Assembly: GCA_964481425.1 (NCBI GenBank)
Contig: CAYZTM010000009.1
Location: forward strand, 47,873-111,872
Reading direction: 5' to 3'
DNA from: MKUN01 sp964481425
Lineage (GTDB): Bacteria; Bacteroidota; Bacteroidia; Chitinophagales; Chitinophagaceae
Length of the DNA stretch: 64,000 nucleotides
Shown: positions 8,866 to 17,956 of the stretch, piece after piece
Layout of the letters: every line of letters starts with the position of its first letter
How positions within the stretch are numbered: position 1 is the first letter of the stretch
The notes under the pieces: generated by a model
Database searches by the model: none
Seen by the model: the letters and a program-made list of their open reading frames with translations, nothing else
What the model was told of the DNA's origin: nothing
Program-made: the position numbers and the translations under genes

Positions 8866-10202
8866 TGTCTTATAGTAACCGGATATTGATAGCCATACTC
8901 ACCATGGCAGCATGTATAGCGCTGTTCCTGTATGCGCCCGCCGCGCGCAGCTCAGGCTATTCGGCATACGTATGCCTGCTATCCGGGCTTTGCCTCTACC
9001 TCAACATCCGGTATTCGGTGCGGGGCTTATGGTCTGCCAGTTCTATATTCATCGTCATTTTCTGGTGCTTTCACTTCGGTGTTATCTTGTCCAATGCTGC
9101 CGGGTTGAATATAGCTTCAGCTACCGGCAACGATATATTCTGGCGTTGGATCGATAGTCCCTATTATACCAATGCCGAGGGTCTGGCGCTCCTGGGTATT
9201 GCTGCCTTTACATTCATCACGCTCCTAAGGTCCAACAAGTATCCCGAAGAAGAAGAGGAAGATATCACAGAGCATCTTTCGGAATCCCCTTACTACCGCC
9301 CGCTTACAGTACTCGGTTATGCACTCTTATTAGGTGGTATCAGTGGCTGGTTCTATATCATGCTGAGCATGGGCGGTGTTAGTGCTTTATTTGCAGGCTA
9401 TGCATTCTACCTGCGCTTTATCGAGAACTATCCGCTCATCTCCACTATATACTGGGCCATTGGTGTGGGCCTAGCAATGCTCGGGGTAATTAACGACTGG
9501 AAAAAGATACGTCCCGGCATTCTCATATTCGTAGGCTGGAGTCTCATCGCATTCGTAATGGGGCTGAGGGGTGAGGTACTCTACCCCGCATCTGCCTTCC
9601 TCGTTACCTATTCGCGTCAAACCAGGCTGCCACAGAGCCCGTGGTTGCTGGTCATACCCGTCATATTACTCTCACTCATCTCTTTTGTGCGGGTATACAG
9701 GGTAGACGAACAGGTAAACTCAGAAAGTTTTAACCCTATTTATGGGCTGCTTGAGTTGGGTGGCTCGCTGCAAACGGTCGTCATAGCCGAGGATTGGGTA
9801 CACAACGGTACCGATCATTTCCACTATGGAGAAACCATCTGGGCCCCTTTCGACAGGCTGCTCGATAGGGTCATCCTGGCCAACCGGGCCGACGGCGGTA
9901 AAGACATGCGGCTAATGAATGTGGCCATGAGTGAACGCAATGGGCCCTATGGCTTTTCGCCTATCGCAGAGGGTTACATCAATATGGGTGCAACAGGTGT
10001 GGTCATACTGATGATGCTATTATCAATCCTGCTCAACTATTTCGACACAAGGCCTGTAGGTATTTTAACCGACCCGCTTACAGGTGGTATCACTTTTATT
10101 TTATTCACCTTCGTCAGGAACTCGTTCTCCCACATACCGGGACAAACCTTATTACTGGCAACGATCATCATGTTAACATATGGAATATTCAGAAAACGGT
10201 AA
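8865..10202 (+). CDS. wzy: Wzy-like O-antigen/EPS polymerase
   Basis: A 445-residue protein with about 10-12 membrane helices and a large loop between late helices (around VYRVDEQVNSESFN to AMSERNGPYGFSP). This is the topology of Wzy oligosaccharide repeat-unit polymerases, which join repeat units in the periplasm. The GFSPIAEGYINMG segment near the C-terminus is shared by the O-antigen polymerase family. I use the ATG at 8865, which overlaps the previous stop, in place of a TTG one codon upstream. Confidence 0.78.
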   Translation: MSYSNRILIAILTMAACIALFLYAPAARSSGYSAYVCLLSGLCLYLNIRYSVRGLWSASSIFIVIFWCFHFGVILSNAAGLNIASATGNDIFWRWIDSPYYTNAEGLALLGIAAFTFITLLRSNKYPEEEEEDITEHLSESPYYRPLTVLGYALLLGGISGWFYIMLSMGGVSALFAGYAFYLRFIENYPLISTIYWAIGVGLAMLGVINDWKKIRPGILIFVGWSLIAFVMGLRGEVLYPASAFLVTYSRQTRLPQSPWLLVIPVILLSLISFVRVYRVDEQVNSESFNPIYGLLELGGSLQTVVIAEDWVHNGTDHFHYGETIWAPFDRLLDRVILANRADGGKDMRLMNVAMSERNGPYGFSPIAEGYINMGATGVVILMMLLSILLNYFDTRPVGILTDPLTGGITFILFTFVRNSFSHIPGQTLLLATIIMLTYGIFRKR

Positions 10203-11286
10203 GAAGAGGGTGCTGCATATATTCGGCATACTTAACAGGGGCGGGGCTGAAACCCGCACACTCGCCTTTATGCGGCGCAATAAGGATGCCCCGGTCATTT
10301 TCGATTTTATAGTGCTTACCGGCGCCCGGGGCATCCTTGATGACGAATTCAGGCAGGTGATCAAAGGTGAGATTAACTATATACGTCTCGACCGTTCTTT
10401 CTTTTTCAAATACATTCGTTTACTCCGGAAGAATAAATACTATGCGATACACTCACATGTATTATTGGTCTCAGCACTTTTCCTGATGATAGCGCGCTTT
10501 GCAGGTGTACCTGTTCGCATCGCTCACCTAAGAAGCACCGGCAGTGGTGTGAAAACAACATTTAGAAAACTGAGAGATGTACTGCTCAGGAGTATGATGC
10601 TACGTTTTGCAACTAACATTGTAACAGTATCTGAAAGTGTGGCAAAAGCGATCTTTAAAGAAAATTATGCACGTTATTCAAAAATAAAGGTCATCTACAA
10701 CGGCTTTGCCCTCATCGAGAACAAATCAGTAAAAAGTAACAGAAAAGTTAAAATTGGACATATTGGTCGCTTCGACCCCTCTAAGAACCACATGTTCCTG
10801 TCTGAGATATATGATATGGTCTGCACCGAAGACCCTGATGTCACCTGCTCCATGACCGGCAAACTAGATAACAATATCTATCCTGTAGTTGCCACTTCAC
10901 TAAAAAAGTGGACTGATCCGGGCAGGGTGATCATTCAAAGCGAGAACAGTAACATACCCGGTGAGCTCAGCACCTATGACATCCTCATTTCCACCAGCCT
11001 GTGGGAAGGCTTACCCGGCGCTATTATTGAGGCGCTCTCGGCCGGTGTGCCCGTGTTGGCAAGCGGTATAGAACCCAATAAGGAAGTAGCATCAAAGCTC
11101 GAAGGCATTACAATAGTGGATGGATGGGATAAGAACGAGTGGAAGAAACAAGTTTTAACACTTATTAACAAAGTGCGGAATTCGGATAAGCAGGACACTG
11201 TAAAGCAGCTACAGGCCTCGTTTTTAGCCAGTCCGTTCTATTATAAAAACACTGATAACGAATTGTTAAAAATCTATAAGGTATAA
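10180..11286 (+). CDS. Glycosyltransferase family 4
   Basis: A 368-residue GT-B enzyme. The N-terminal acceptor domain opens with VLHIFGILNRGGAETRTL, typical of GT4. The C-terminal donor domain has IGHIGRFDPSKNH and the EX7E-like GLPGAIIEALSAGVPV motif that binds the nucleotide sugar. It adds one sugar to the lipid-linked repeat unit at the cytoplasmic face of the membrane; the sugar is unknown. The start overlaps the polymerase gene by 23 bp. Confidence 0.88.
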   Translation: MEYSENGKKRVLHIFGILNRGGAETRTLAFMRRNKDAPVIFDFIVLTGARGILDDEFRQVIKGEINYIRLDRSFFFKYIRLLRKNKYYAIHSHVLLVSALFLMIARFAGVPVRIAHLRSTGSGVKTTFRKLRDVLLRSMMLRFATNIVTVSESVAKAIFKENYARYSKIKVIYNGFALIENKSVKSNRKVKIGHIGRFDPSKNHMFLSEIYDMVCTEDPDVTCSMTGKLDNNIYPVVATSLKKWTDPGRVIIQSENSNIPGELSTYDILISTSLWEGLPGAIIEALSAGVPVLASGIEPNKEVASKLEGITIVDGWDKNEWKKQVLTLINKVRNSDKQDTVKQLQASFLASPFYYKNTDNELLKIYKV

Positions 11287-11376
11287 GAGAGTATATAGTA
11301 TAAGCAGAAATAAAAAACAAATTTTACAGTGTATTACCATCCCCGGGTAATTTACTGTTGACATATAGAGAGAGCC

Positions 11377-12561
11377 ATGAACACCAAAACAGTAAATATC
11401 ATTCTTGAGTTCAGGTTTTACAAAGATGAGCAAGGTGTCATATACACCGATGCTTCTTTCGACTACCTGTTCTGGCAAAGGTACCTGATGGTATTTGACG
11501 AGGTGCGTATTATTGCCCGTGCAAAACCGGTCACACAGTCTGATATTGCTGATAATTGGAAAAAGGTGACGGGCCCTAAAGTATCTTTTACGGCCATTCC
11601 TTACTATCATGGTGTATCCGACCTCGTAAAGAACATGCCTTCAGTGGTAAAAGAGATCAAAAAGATCATAGCGGCAGATAATAATCCCTACATATTGCGC
11701 ATGCCCTCTATAATAGGCGTGCTTTTTTTTGCAAGCAGCCGCAATATGCAGCATAGGGCTTATGGCATCGAGATGGTGGGTGATCCTGAAGAAGTGTTCG
11801 CATCACTGCCTGTTTTGTACAAACCGCTTGGTGGTATGTTCGTAAGGAGAACTCGTTCTATTATTCGCCGCGCCAAAGCGGCAGCTTATGTGGAGCGCGC
11901 CATATTACCTAAGAAATATCCTGTAGCCATAGGCGTAAAGCCCTACTTCTTCTCCAGTATCAACTTGCCGGAACATAGCATATTATCAGGTACTAAGAAG
12001 AAAAAAGACAACAAAACATTACATATCATATCCATCGGCATACTCGACCAGATGTACAAGGGTCCGGATATATTGCTCCGGGCACTGGCCATTTGCAAAG
12101 AGCAAGGCTTCCCTTTTCAAATGGTATGGATTGGCGGCGGCCTGAATCTCGAAAAAGTAAAGCAAATGGCCGGAGAGCTCGGCATTGGTAATGTCGTGAG
12201 CTTCCTGGGCACCATTACTGAACGGGACAGGATAGAGCAGGAAATGGACAATTCAGACCTGTTTGTCCTTGCATCAAGGACCGAAGGCCTGCCCCGTGCT
12301 ATGATCGAGGCTATGGCCCGTGGCCTTGCCTGCATCGGCTCAAGAGTGGGAGGCATACCCGAATTGTTGGATAAGGAATACCTTTTTGAAAAAGAAAATT
12401 ACAGGCAACTGGCAGAGATGATCATGAAAGTAGGTAGGGATGAACAAAAGCTTGCCACAATGTCGGCACAGAATATAGAAACTGCTAAAAGATATACGAA
12501 TAGCAGGCTCGACAAAGAGCGTGCAGGGTTTTACTCAACCGTTTTAAACGCAAGTGCATGA
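11377..12561 (+). CDS. Glycosyltransferase family 4
   Basis: A 394-residue GT4 enzyme. The donor domain begins at SIGILDQMYKGPDIL and contains FVLASRTEGLPRAMIEAMA followed by IGSRVGGIPEL, the conserved nucleotide-sugar site. The N-terminal half lacks a strong Gly-rich loop. It is preceded by a 90-bp gap, the longest among the operon's sugar genes, and its stop overlaps the next start (ATGA). Confidence 0.86.
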   Translation: MNTKTVNIILEFRFYKDEQGVIYTDASFDYLFWQRYLMVFDEVRIIARAKPVTQSDIADNWKKVTGPKVSFTAIPYYHGVSDLVKNMPSVVKEIKKIIAADNNPYILRMPSIIGVLFFASSRNMQHRAYGIEMVGDPEEVFASLPVLYKPLGGMFVRRTRSIIRRAKAAAYVERAILPKKYPVAIGVKPYFFSSINLPEHSILSGTKKKKDNKTLHIISIGILDQMYKGPDILLRALAICKEQGFPFQMVWIGGGLNLEKVKQMAGELGIGNVVSFLGTITERDRIEQEMDNSDLFVLASRTEGLPRAMIEAMARGLACIGSRVGGIPELLDKEYLFEKENYRQLAEMIMKVGRDEQKLATMSAQNIETAKRYTNSRLDKERAGFYSTVLNASA

Positions 12562-13727
12562 AAGTACTGCACCTTATAAAAACAGGCGTGGGCGCCACAT
12601 GGGCATACCGGCAAATAAAAGTGCTAGCAGCACAGGGTGTTGAAGTGGCTGTATGCCTGCCCGAAGGCAAAATGGCAGATAAATATACTGCTGACGGTAT
12701 AGAGGTGTATAATTTCAATTTTTCGCTGGCGCCACACAAACTCTTATCATCATTCCGTGCCTTTAGAAAAATATTGAAGCAATGCAGGCCTGACATCGTT
12801 CATAGCCATTTTCTCATAACCACATTGTTTGCCCGGTTGTACAGGAAGTGTTACAAAATGGATATCCCTTTTGTCTTCCAGGTACCGGGACCATTACATC
12901 TCGAGCACTACCTCTTCAGAAATGCAGACCTGATGACCCGCAACAGGAACGACTACTGGATAGCCTCCTGCAAATGGACGCAGGACAAATACATACTGAG
13001 TGGTATTGCACACCATAAAGTATTCTTATCCTACTATGGCACCGACCTGTCTTTCATCCAAATGATGCCCAAAGGCAAACTTAGGAGCATATTAGGTTTT
13101 AAAGAAGAGGATTTCATTGTTGCCATGGTAGCCTACATGTACAAACCTAAAAAGTACATCGGCCAAAAGAATGGCATTAAGGGACATGAGGATTTTTTTA
13201 TAGCCATGTCAAAATGCATAGAACAGGACAGCAGCATAAAGGTGGTTATAATAGGCGGCGCATGGGATGGGGCGATAGACTATGAATTAAAGCTCATGGA
13301 AATGGGCAAAAAATATTGTGGGGATAATATCTATTTCCTCGGTTCCCGAAACGATGTGCCGGAATTATATCCCGACATAGATGTTGTGGTGCACCCCTCT
13401 TACAGCGAGAACCTGGGCGGAGCAGCTGAATCATTGCTGCTGGAAGTGCCTACCGTAGCCAGCAATGTTGGAGGTTTACCGGATATAGTGATACCCGGCG
13501 TAACCGGCTATCTCGTAAGCCCCGGCTCACCAAGGCAAATTGCCGAAAGCGTTATGGATGCCCGCAATAATTATGCAGAAGCTAAAGCAATGGCCGTACG
13601 GGGCAGGAGGATGCTCCTGGATGTGCTGGACGTAAATAATACAGGTAAAGAAGTATATAAGATATACAATAGCATACTTAACAATAAACAGTTCGATCAT
13701 GTACCCGTTCTTCAAAAAACTGTTTGA
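12558..13727 (+). CDS. Glycosyltransferase family 4
   Basis: A 389-residue GT4 enzyme. The N-terminus VLHLIKTGVGATWAYRQIK is the acceptor-domain glycine loop. DIVHSHFLITTLFARL and the C-terminal HPSYSENLGGAAESLLLE with ASNVGGLPDIV mark the donor site. Together with the two preceding GT4 genes and the initiating transferase it suggests a repeat unit of about four sugars (inference). It overlaps its upstream neighbour by 4 bp and the phosphoglycosyl transferase gene by 29 bp. Confidence 0.88.
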   Translation: MKVLHLIKTGVGATWAYRQIKVLAAQGVEVAVCLPEGKMADKYTADGIEVYNFNFSLAPHKLLSSFRAFRKILKQCRPDIVHSHFLITTLFARLYRKCYKMDIPFVFQVPGPLHLEHYLFRNADLMTRNRNDYWIASCKWTQDKYILSGIAHHKVFLSYYGTDLSFIQMMPKGKLRSILGFKEEDFIVAMVAYMYKPKKYIGQKNGIKGHEDFFIAMSKCIEQDSSIKVVIIGGAWDGAIDYELKLMEMGKKYCGDNIYFLGSRNDVPELYPDIDVVVHPSYSENLGGAAESLLLEVPTVASNVGGLPDIVIPGVTGYLVSPGSPRQIAESVMDARNNYAEAKAMAVRGRRMLLDVLDVNNTGKEVYKIYNSILNNKQFDHVPVLQKTV

Positions 13728-14304
13728 CATATTGATGGCATTGATACTGCTCGTAGTATTATCTCCACTGTTGATAGTGGTGAGCATATATCTTATTGCT
13801 GCACAAAAGGGATTTAATATAATTTTTAAGCAAAGAAGGGTTGGGATGGGCAATAAACCATTCAATGTCTACAAGTTCAAGACCATGCTCGATACCCGTG
13901 ATGCTGAGGGAAAGCTATTACCCGATGAGCAACGGCTTACAAAGACAGGCATCCTTCTGAGGAAATATTCCCTTGATGAACTACCCCAGCTATTCAATAT
14001 CCTGAACGGTACCATGAGCTTTATAGGTCCCCGCCCCTTGCTGGTAGATTATCTTCCTTTATATTCCTACAAACAGTTGCGCAGGCACGAAGTATTGCCG
14101 GGCATATCTGGCTGGGCGCAGGTGAATGGCCGTAATGCAATAAGCTGGGAGCAGAAATTCGATTATGACGTATGGTATGTGGACCATATGAGCTTTGCAC
14201 TCGACCTGAAAATATTCTTACTAACCATTAAAAAGGTATTGCGTTCTGAAGGTATTAGCTCTGCTACTGCTGCAACTATGGAACGTTTTACCGGCAGTAA
14301 TTAA
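13699..14304 (+). CDS. PglC-type initiating phosphoglycosyl transferase
   Basis: A 201-residue monotopic phosphoglycosyl transferase, the short PglC-like form without the multi-TM N-terminus of WcaJ or WbaP. One re-entrant hydrophobic helix lies at about 8-35. The catalytic Asp-Glu dyad is D93-E94 in SLDELPQ, and FIGPRPLL and GISGWAQVNGRN are family signatures. It transfers a sugar-1-phosphate from UDP-sugar to undecaprenyl phosphate and so starts the repeat unit. The PglD- and PglE-like genes that follow suggest an N-acetylated 4-amino sugar such as a bacillosamine derivative. Confidence 0.92.
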   Translation: MYPFFKKLFDILMALILLVVLSPLLIVVSIYLIAAQKGFNIIFKQRRVGMGNKPFNVYKFKTMLDTRDAEGKLLPDEQRLTKTGILLRKYSLDELPQLFNILNGTMSFIGPRPLLVDYLPLYSYKQLRRHEVLPGISGWAQVNGRNAISWEQKFDYDVWYVDHMSFALDLKIFLLTIKKVLRSEGISSATAATMERFTGSN

Positions 14305-14316
14305 AAACGATAGCTT

Positions 14317-14985
14317 ATGAAAAAGATCGCCGTATTTGGGGCAGGTGGTTTCGGGCGCGAAGTGAAAATGCTGGTTGACCAGCTGAACGCTTCATCGAAG
14401 ACCTATGAATTCATAGGCTTTTTCGACGATGGGGTAGCGATTGGCACAACAGTAAACGGTTTTCCTGTCCTCGGTGGCAGGGAGGAACTGAATACCTGGG
14501 CCGAACCTCTTTGTGTAGCTTTTGCGGTTGGCAATCCCGCCACCAAGAAGAAGATCATCGACAGCATCACCAACAACAACATCTCCTACCCTACCCTGAT
14601 ACATCCGAATGTATTGGTAGGCGCAGACGATGTCAGCATAGGTGAAGGTTGCATTATCTGCGCAGGCTGCATCATCACCATCAACATCAGTATTGGCAAC
14701 TTCGTTATACTTAACCTTGGCTGCACCGTTGGACACGATACGGTTATAGAAGACTACGCCTCTTTTATGCCTTCAGTGAACATATCAGGTGAAGTAAGGA
14801 TAAAGGAGGGCGTATATGCGGGTACCGGGGCCAAGATCATCAACCAGTTAGAGATAGGCCGTTATACCATTGTAGGTGCAGGGGCGGTAGTTTCCAAAAC
14901 ACTGCCCGATGAATGTACCGCAGTGGGTATACCCGCCAAAGCAATAAAATTTCATAACCAGGTAATTGAAAAAAACGAAAACTGA
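14317..14985 (+). CDS. PglD-like sugar N-acetyltransferase
   Basis: A 222-residue NeuD/PglD-type enzyme. The Rossmann-like N-terminus IAVFGAGGFGREVKMLVDQL binds the sugar nucleotide. The C-terminal half is a left-handed beta-helix with CTVGHDTVIEDYASF containing the catalytic His. PglD acetylates the 4-amino group of UDP-4-amino-sugars with acetyl-CoA. The position between a PglC-like transferase and a PglE-like aminotransferase supports this role. Confidence 0.88.
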   Translation: MKKIAVFGAGGFGREVKMLVDQLNASSKTYEFIGFFDDGVAIGTTVNGFPVLGGREELNTWAEPLCVAFAVGNPATKKKIIDSITNNNISYPTLIHPNVLVGADDVSIGEGCIICAGCIITINISIGNFVILNLGCTVGHDTVIEDYASFMPSVNISGEVRIKEGVYAGTGAKIINQLEIGRYTIVGAGAVVSKTLPDECTAVGIPAKAIKFHNQVIEKNEN

Positions 14986-14991
14986 GCAATT

Positions 14992-16161
14992 ATGTATCAA
15001 AAGATATGGTTATCCTCACCCCACATGGGTGGCACAGAACAGAAATACGTACAGGAAGCTTTCGACAGTAACTGGGTAGCTCCTCTCGGTCCCAATGTGA
15101 ATGGTTTGGAACAAGACATAGCCGGCTACCTCGCCGAAGACGTACATGTAGCTGCCTTGAGCTCCGGTACTTCTGCACTGCACCTTGGATTGGTGCTTTT
15201 GGGAGTGCAGCCCGGTGACGAAGTAATTTGCCAGAGTTTTACATTCTCGGCATCGGCCAACCCCATAAAATACCTGGGAGCAACACCCGTGTTCGTAGAT
15301 AGCGAAGACGAGACATGGAATATGTCTCCCCGCTTTCTTGAGCAGGCTATCATGGATCGTGTGGCCAAAGGCAAAAAGCCCAAAGCCATCATACCGGTTC
15401 ACCTATATGGCATGCCGGCCAAGATGGACGAGATAATGGCCATCGCCAACCGCTATGATATACCGGTATTGGAAGATGCCGCAGAAGCTCTCGGTTCATC
15501 ATTACATGGCAAGATGTGTGGCACCTTTGGCAGGATGGCCGCACTGTCCTTCAATGGCAATAAGATAATCACAACCTCCGGCGGCGGCGCACTGGTATCG
15601 CACGATAAAGAACTGGTGAACAAAGCACGCTTCCTTTCTACCCAGGCGCGTGATGAAGCGCCACATTACCAGCACTCGCAGGTAGGCTACAACTACCGCA
15701 TGAGCAACATATGTGCCGGCATAGGCCGTGGACAGATGGAGGTACTGGATACACGCATAGCACAACGCAGGCGCATCTACAGCTGGTACACAGAGGCACT
15801 GGCAGGGATACCCGGGGTAAGTTTTGTACACGAACCGGAAGGCTATTTCAGTAACCGCTGGCTTACCACCATTCTCGTCGACCCTAAACAAGCTCACATC
15901 AGCCGCGAAACACTACGCCTTGCGTTCGAAGCAAAGAACATCGAATCGCGTCCTCTGTGGAAGCCGATGCACATGCAGCCGGTATTCGAAGGCACCCCCT
16001 TCTACGGCGACGGCACCTCAGAGCGCCTGTTCGAGCAAGGGCTTTGCCTGCCCTCCGGCTCAAACCTGACCGATACCGACCTTGCACGTATAAAAGCAGT
16101 AATTCAGGATTGCACCTATTTCCAGGATAAGGTGCTGAAAAAAGAACACGTTGTTATTTGA
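14992..16161 (+). CDS. PglE-like sugar-nucleotide aminotransferase (DegT/DnrJ/EryC1/StrS)
   Basis: A 389-residue PLP enzyme. The Schiff-base lysine is K191 in SFNGNKIITTSGGGA, and VLEDAAEALGS holds the Asp that contacts the pyridine nitrogen. This group aminates 4-keto (sometimes 3-keto) sugar nucleotides using glutamate; PglE makes the UDP-4-amino sugar used by PglD. The matching 4,6-dehydratase is not in the window. It starts 6 bp after the PglD-like gene. Confidence 0.9.
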   Translation: MYQKIWLSSPHMGGTEQKYVQEAFDSNWVAPLGPNVNGLEQDIAGYLAEDVHVAALSSGTSALHLGLVLLGVQPGDEVICQSFTFSASANPIKYLGATPVFVDSEDETWNMSPRFLEQAIMDRVAKGKKPKAIIPVHLYGMPAKMDEIMAIANRYDIPVLEDAAEALGSSLHGKMCGTFGRMAALSFNGNKIITTSGGGALVSHDKELVNKARFLSTQARDEAPHYQHSQVGYNYRMSNICAGIGRGQMEVLDTRIAQRRRIYSWYTEALAGIPGVSFVHEPEGYFSNRWLTTILVDPKQAHISRETLRLAFEAKNIESRPLWKPMHMQPVFEGTPFYGDGTSERLFEQGLCLPSGSNLTDTDLARIKAVIQDCTYFQDKVLKKEHVVI

Positions 16162-16309
16162 TAATTGATATAACCAAGAGCACTAGATAAGATAAGTAAG
16201 AAGAGTAAATAAAAAGAAGATAGTTAGTATAAGAGGTAACAGGTAATCACGCTTTACACAACCCTGTTGCATGTTTAAAAACAGAATTCTTTAACAAAAA
16301 CTTTTTCTT

Positions 16310-17176
16310 ATGAGCAAAAAGATCTTTACACTCATGTTGCTGGTATTTACCGCAGCACAAAGCTTCGCCGGACCAAACAAAAACAACAAGTGGTATGAGA
16401 GCGAAGACAAAACACCCAAGACATACCTGCGTGCAAGCATAGCCTATGCCATGCCACTGATGCGCCAAAATTTGATCTTCACCGGTATACCCAGCCAGCA
16501 TGGTGTTACCTACGATGGCACCTACACACAGCCCCAAAGAGCGTCTTACATGGCCGGCATACAGGCAAGGCTCGCCGTTGGCCATATGTTCAACGACTAT
16601 GTAGGCATGGAGCTTGGGATACAAACCACTGCTGCCGCAGCGACCTACAAACTGGATATTGCCGGCTCGCTCACCACCCGGTTTGGGCAGAGGGTACAGG
16701 CTAATACCAATACATCAATGCCTACCATCATCACCCCGGCTGTAGTGATACAAAACACATACGACCGTGTAGATGCCTTCGCCAAATTCGGGCTGGCCGT
16801 GCCTATTGTAGGTAATATCACCACCAAAGCGGAGACCCGCGGCAACCCGACCGAAGATGACAATGTATATGAAAGCGAAGCCGTTACCAAACCTGCTTTC
16901 TTCATCGGCCTGTATGGCGGCCTCGGCGGTACCGTTCACATCAATGAGACCATAAAGCTGTTCGGTGAGCTGGATGTTACGGCGCTGTCGATGTATGCAA
17001 AGGAAACTACAATAACAAAGTACACGATCAATGGTGAGGACAGGCTGAACACTATACCTGAAGAGCAAAGAAAGATCACCTACAATACACGTGATGCCGC
17101 CGGTAACGCAATACCTAAATATGTGATACCGTACAGCACATTCGGTTTCGTGGGTGGCGTATCCATCAAGTTATAA
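16310..17176 (+). CDS. Outer-membrane beta-barrel protein
   Basis: A 288-residue protein with a signal peptide (MSKKIFTLMLLVFTAAQSFA). It has alternating amphipathic strands such as YLRASIAYAMPLM and FVGGVSIKL at the C-terminus, consistent with an OmpA/OmpW-like outer-membrane barrel. No specific family is assigned. It follows the polysaccharide operon after a 148-bp AG-rich gap and is closed by a clear terminator, so it may have its own promoter. Confidence 0.75.
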   Translation: MSKKIFTLMLLVFTAAQSFAGPNKNNKWYESEDKTPKTYLRASIAYAMPLMRQNLIFTGIPSQHGVTYDGTYTQPQRASYMAGIQARLAVGHMFNDYVGMELGIQTTAAAATYKLDIAGSLTTRFGQRVQANTNTSMPTIITPAVVIQNTYDRVDAFAKFGLAVPIVGNITTKAETRGNPTEDDNVYESEAVTKPAFFIGLYGGLGGTVHINETIKLFGELDVTALSMYAKETTITKYTINGEDRLNTIPEEQRKITYNTRDAAGNAIPKYVIPYSTFGFVGGVSIKL

Positions 17177-17203
17177 GAGGACAGATAATAAAATGGTGTT
17201 TGA

Positions 17204-17232
17204 AATGCCCCGTATTTTGCGGGGCATTTTTA
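17204..17232 (+). terminator. Rho-independent terminator after the barrel gene
   Basis: A 9-bp stem AATGCCCCG/CGGGGCATT (17204-17212 and 17220-17228) with a 7-nt loop, followed by T-rich sequence. The far end touches the stop of the convergent YiiX-like gene. Confidence 0.85.
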
Positions 17233-17883
17233 TTGATCATCTTTTGCATTAAGTATGGTAATTTTTGGTGAACGGGATATACCACCGGGATTGATACCGG
17301 GCTTACCTTCAGGTACAGGTATACCGAGGTCTGCATAATACTTTACCCAAACAGGAAAGAACTTTTGCGAGCCTGGTTGTTTGAAGGTCATAGGTTCAAG
17401 ACGGAAGAAGGGCTTGTTATGGTTCGCTTTTTTAAAGGCATCATACATCAACTCGGAGCAGTAATATTTGTGGTTATCATAAAGGAAGGCATCATCGTAG
17501 GGTATGCCCAATGAGCTGAGACAGTAGCTGACAGCCGCAGGTACCAACTTTTGATAGCGCTCCTGTACTCTTGCTGCATACAGTTTATGCTTTGAGCGCT
17601 TCTTAAAGTCATCAAGGGTTACCAGCCTTACGCCACTGCCCATGGCTTCTATAATATAGGTAGTATCATTCCTTAAGTAGACCAAGCCGATATGGGAGAA
17701 CTTATGGCCATCAAAGCCCTGTGTCACAGCTTCGATGGCGTCGCAGAGGGGGCCACAGTCGAGGTTTTGGAACAGGAGATCACCGGTGCGGAGCTGCACT
17801 TTCTCCAGAGGCTGCGCATAGGCAAATGTGCCAAAGAGGCAAAAAGCAAAAACAAGTACCCGGAATCTCTTAAACTTCTTCAT
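17230..17883 (-). CDS. YiiX/YebB-like NlpC/P60 papain-fold hydrolase
   Basis: A 217-residue secreted protein of the permuted NlpC/P60 (YiiX) family, whose members cleave peptide or amide bonds. The start at 17883 is chosen because it gives the signal peptide MKKFKRFRVLVFAFCLFGTFAYA; the frame extends 28 codons further upstream without support. LRTGDLLFQN opens the fold, HKFSHIGLVY supplies the His and KYYCSELMYDAF the probable catalytic Cys. The natural substrate is unknown. Confidence 0.83.
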   Translation of the reverse strand: MKKFKRFRVLVFAFCLFGTFAYAQPLEKVQLRTGDLLFQNLDCGPLCDAIEAVTQGFDGHKFSHIGLVYLRNDTTYIIEAMGSGVRLVTLDDFKKRSKHKLYAARVQERYQKLVPAAVSYCLSSLGIPYDDAFLYDNHKYYCSELMYDAFKKANHNKPFFRLEPMTFKQPGSQKFFPVWVKYYADLGIPVPEGKPGINPGGISRSPKITILNAKDDQ

Positions 17884-17895
17884 ACCGGGTACAAA

Positions 17896-17925
17896 ATTAA
17901 AAAACGTAGCTGCCTTCCGGCAGCC
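17896..17925 (-). terminator. Terminator of the YHYH-protein gene
   Basis: Stem AGCTGCC/GGCAGCC (17908-17914 and 17919-17925) around a TTCC loop; on the minus strand a run of six T follows. It lies 31 bp after the stop of the YHYH gene and just upstream of the YiiX-like start. Confidence 0.7.
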
Positions 17926-17956
17926 ACGCATGAAAAAAACCAAATTTACTCCCCAA

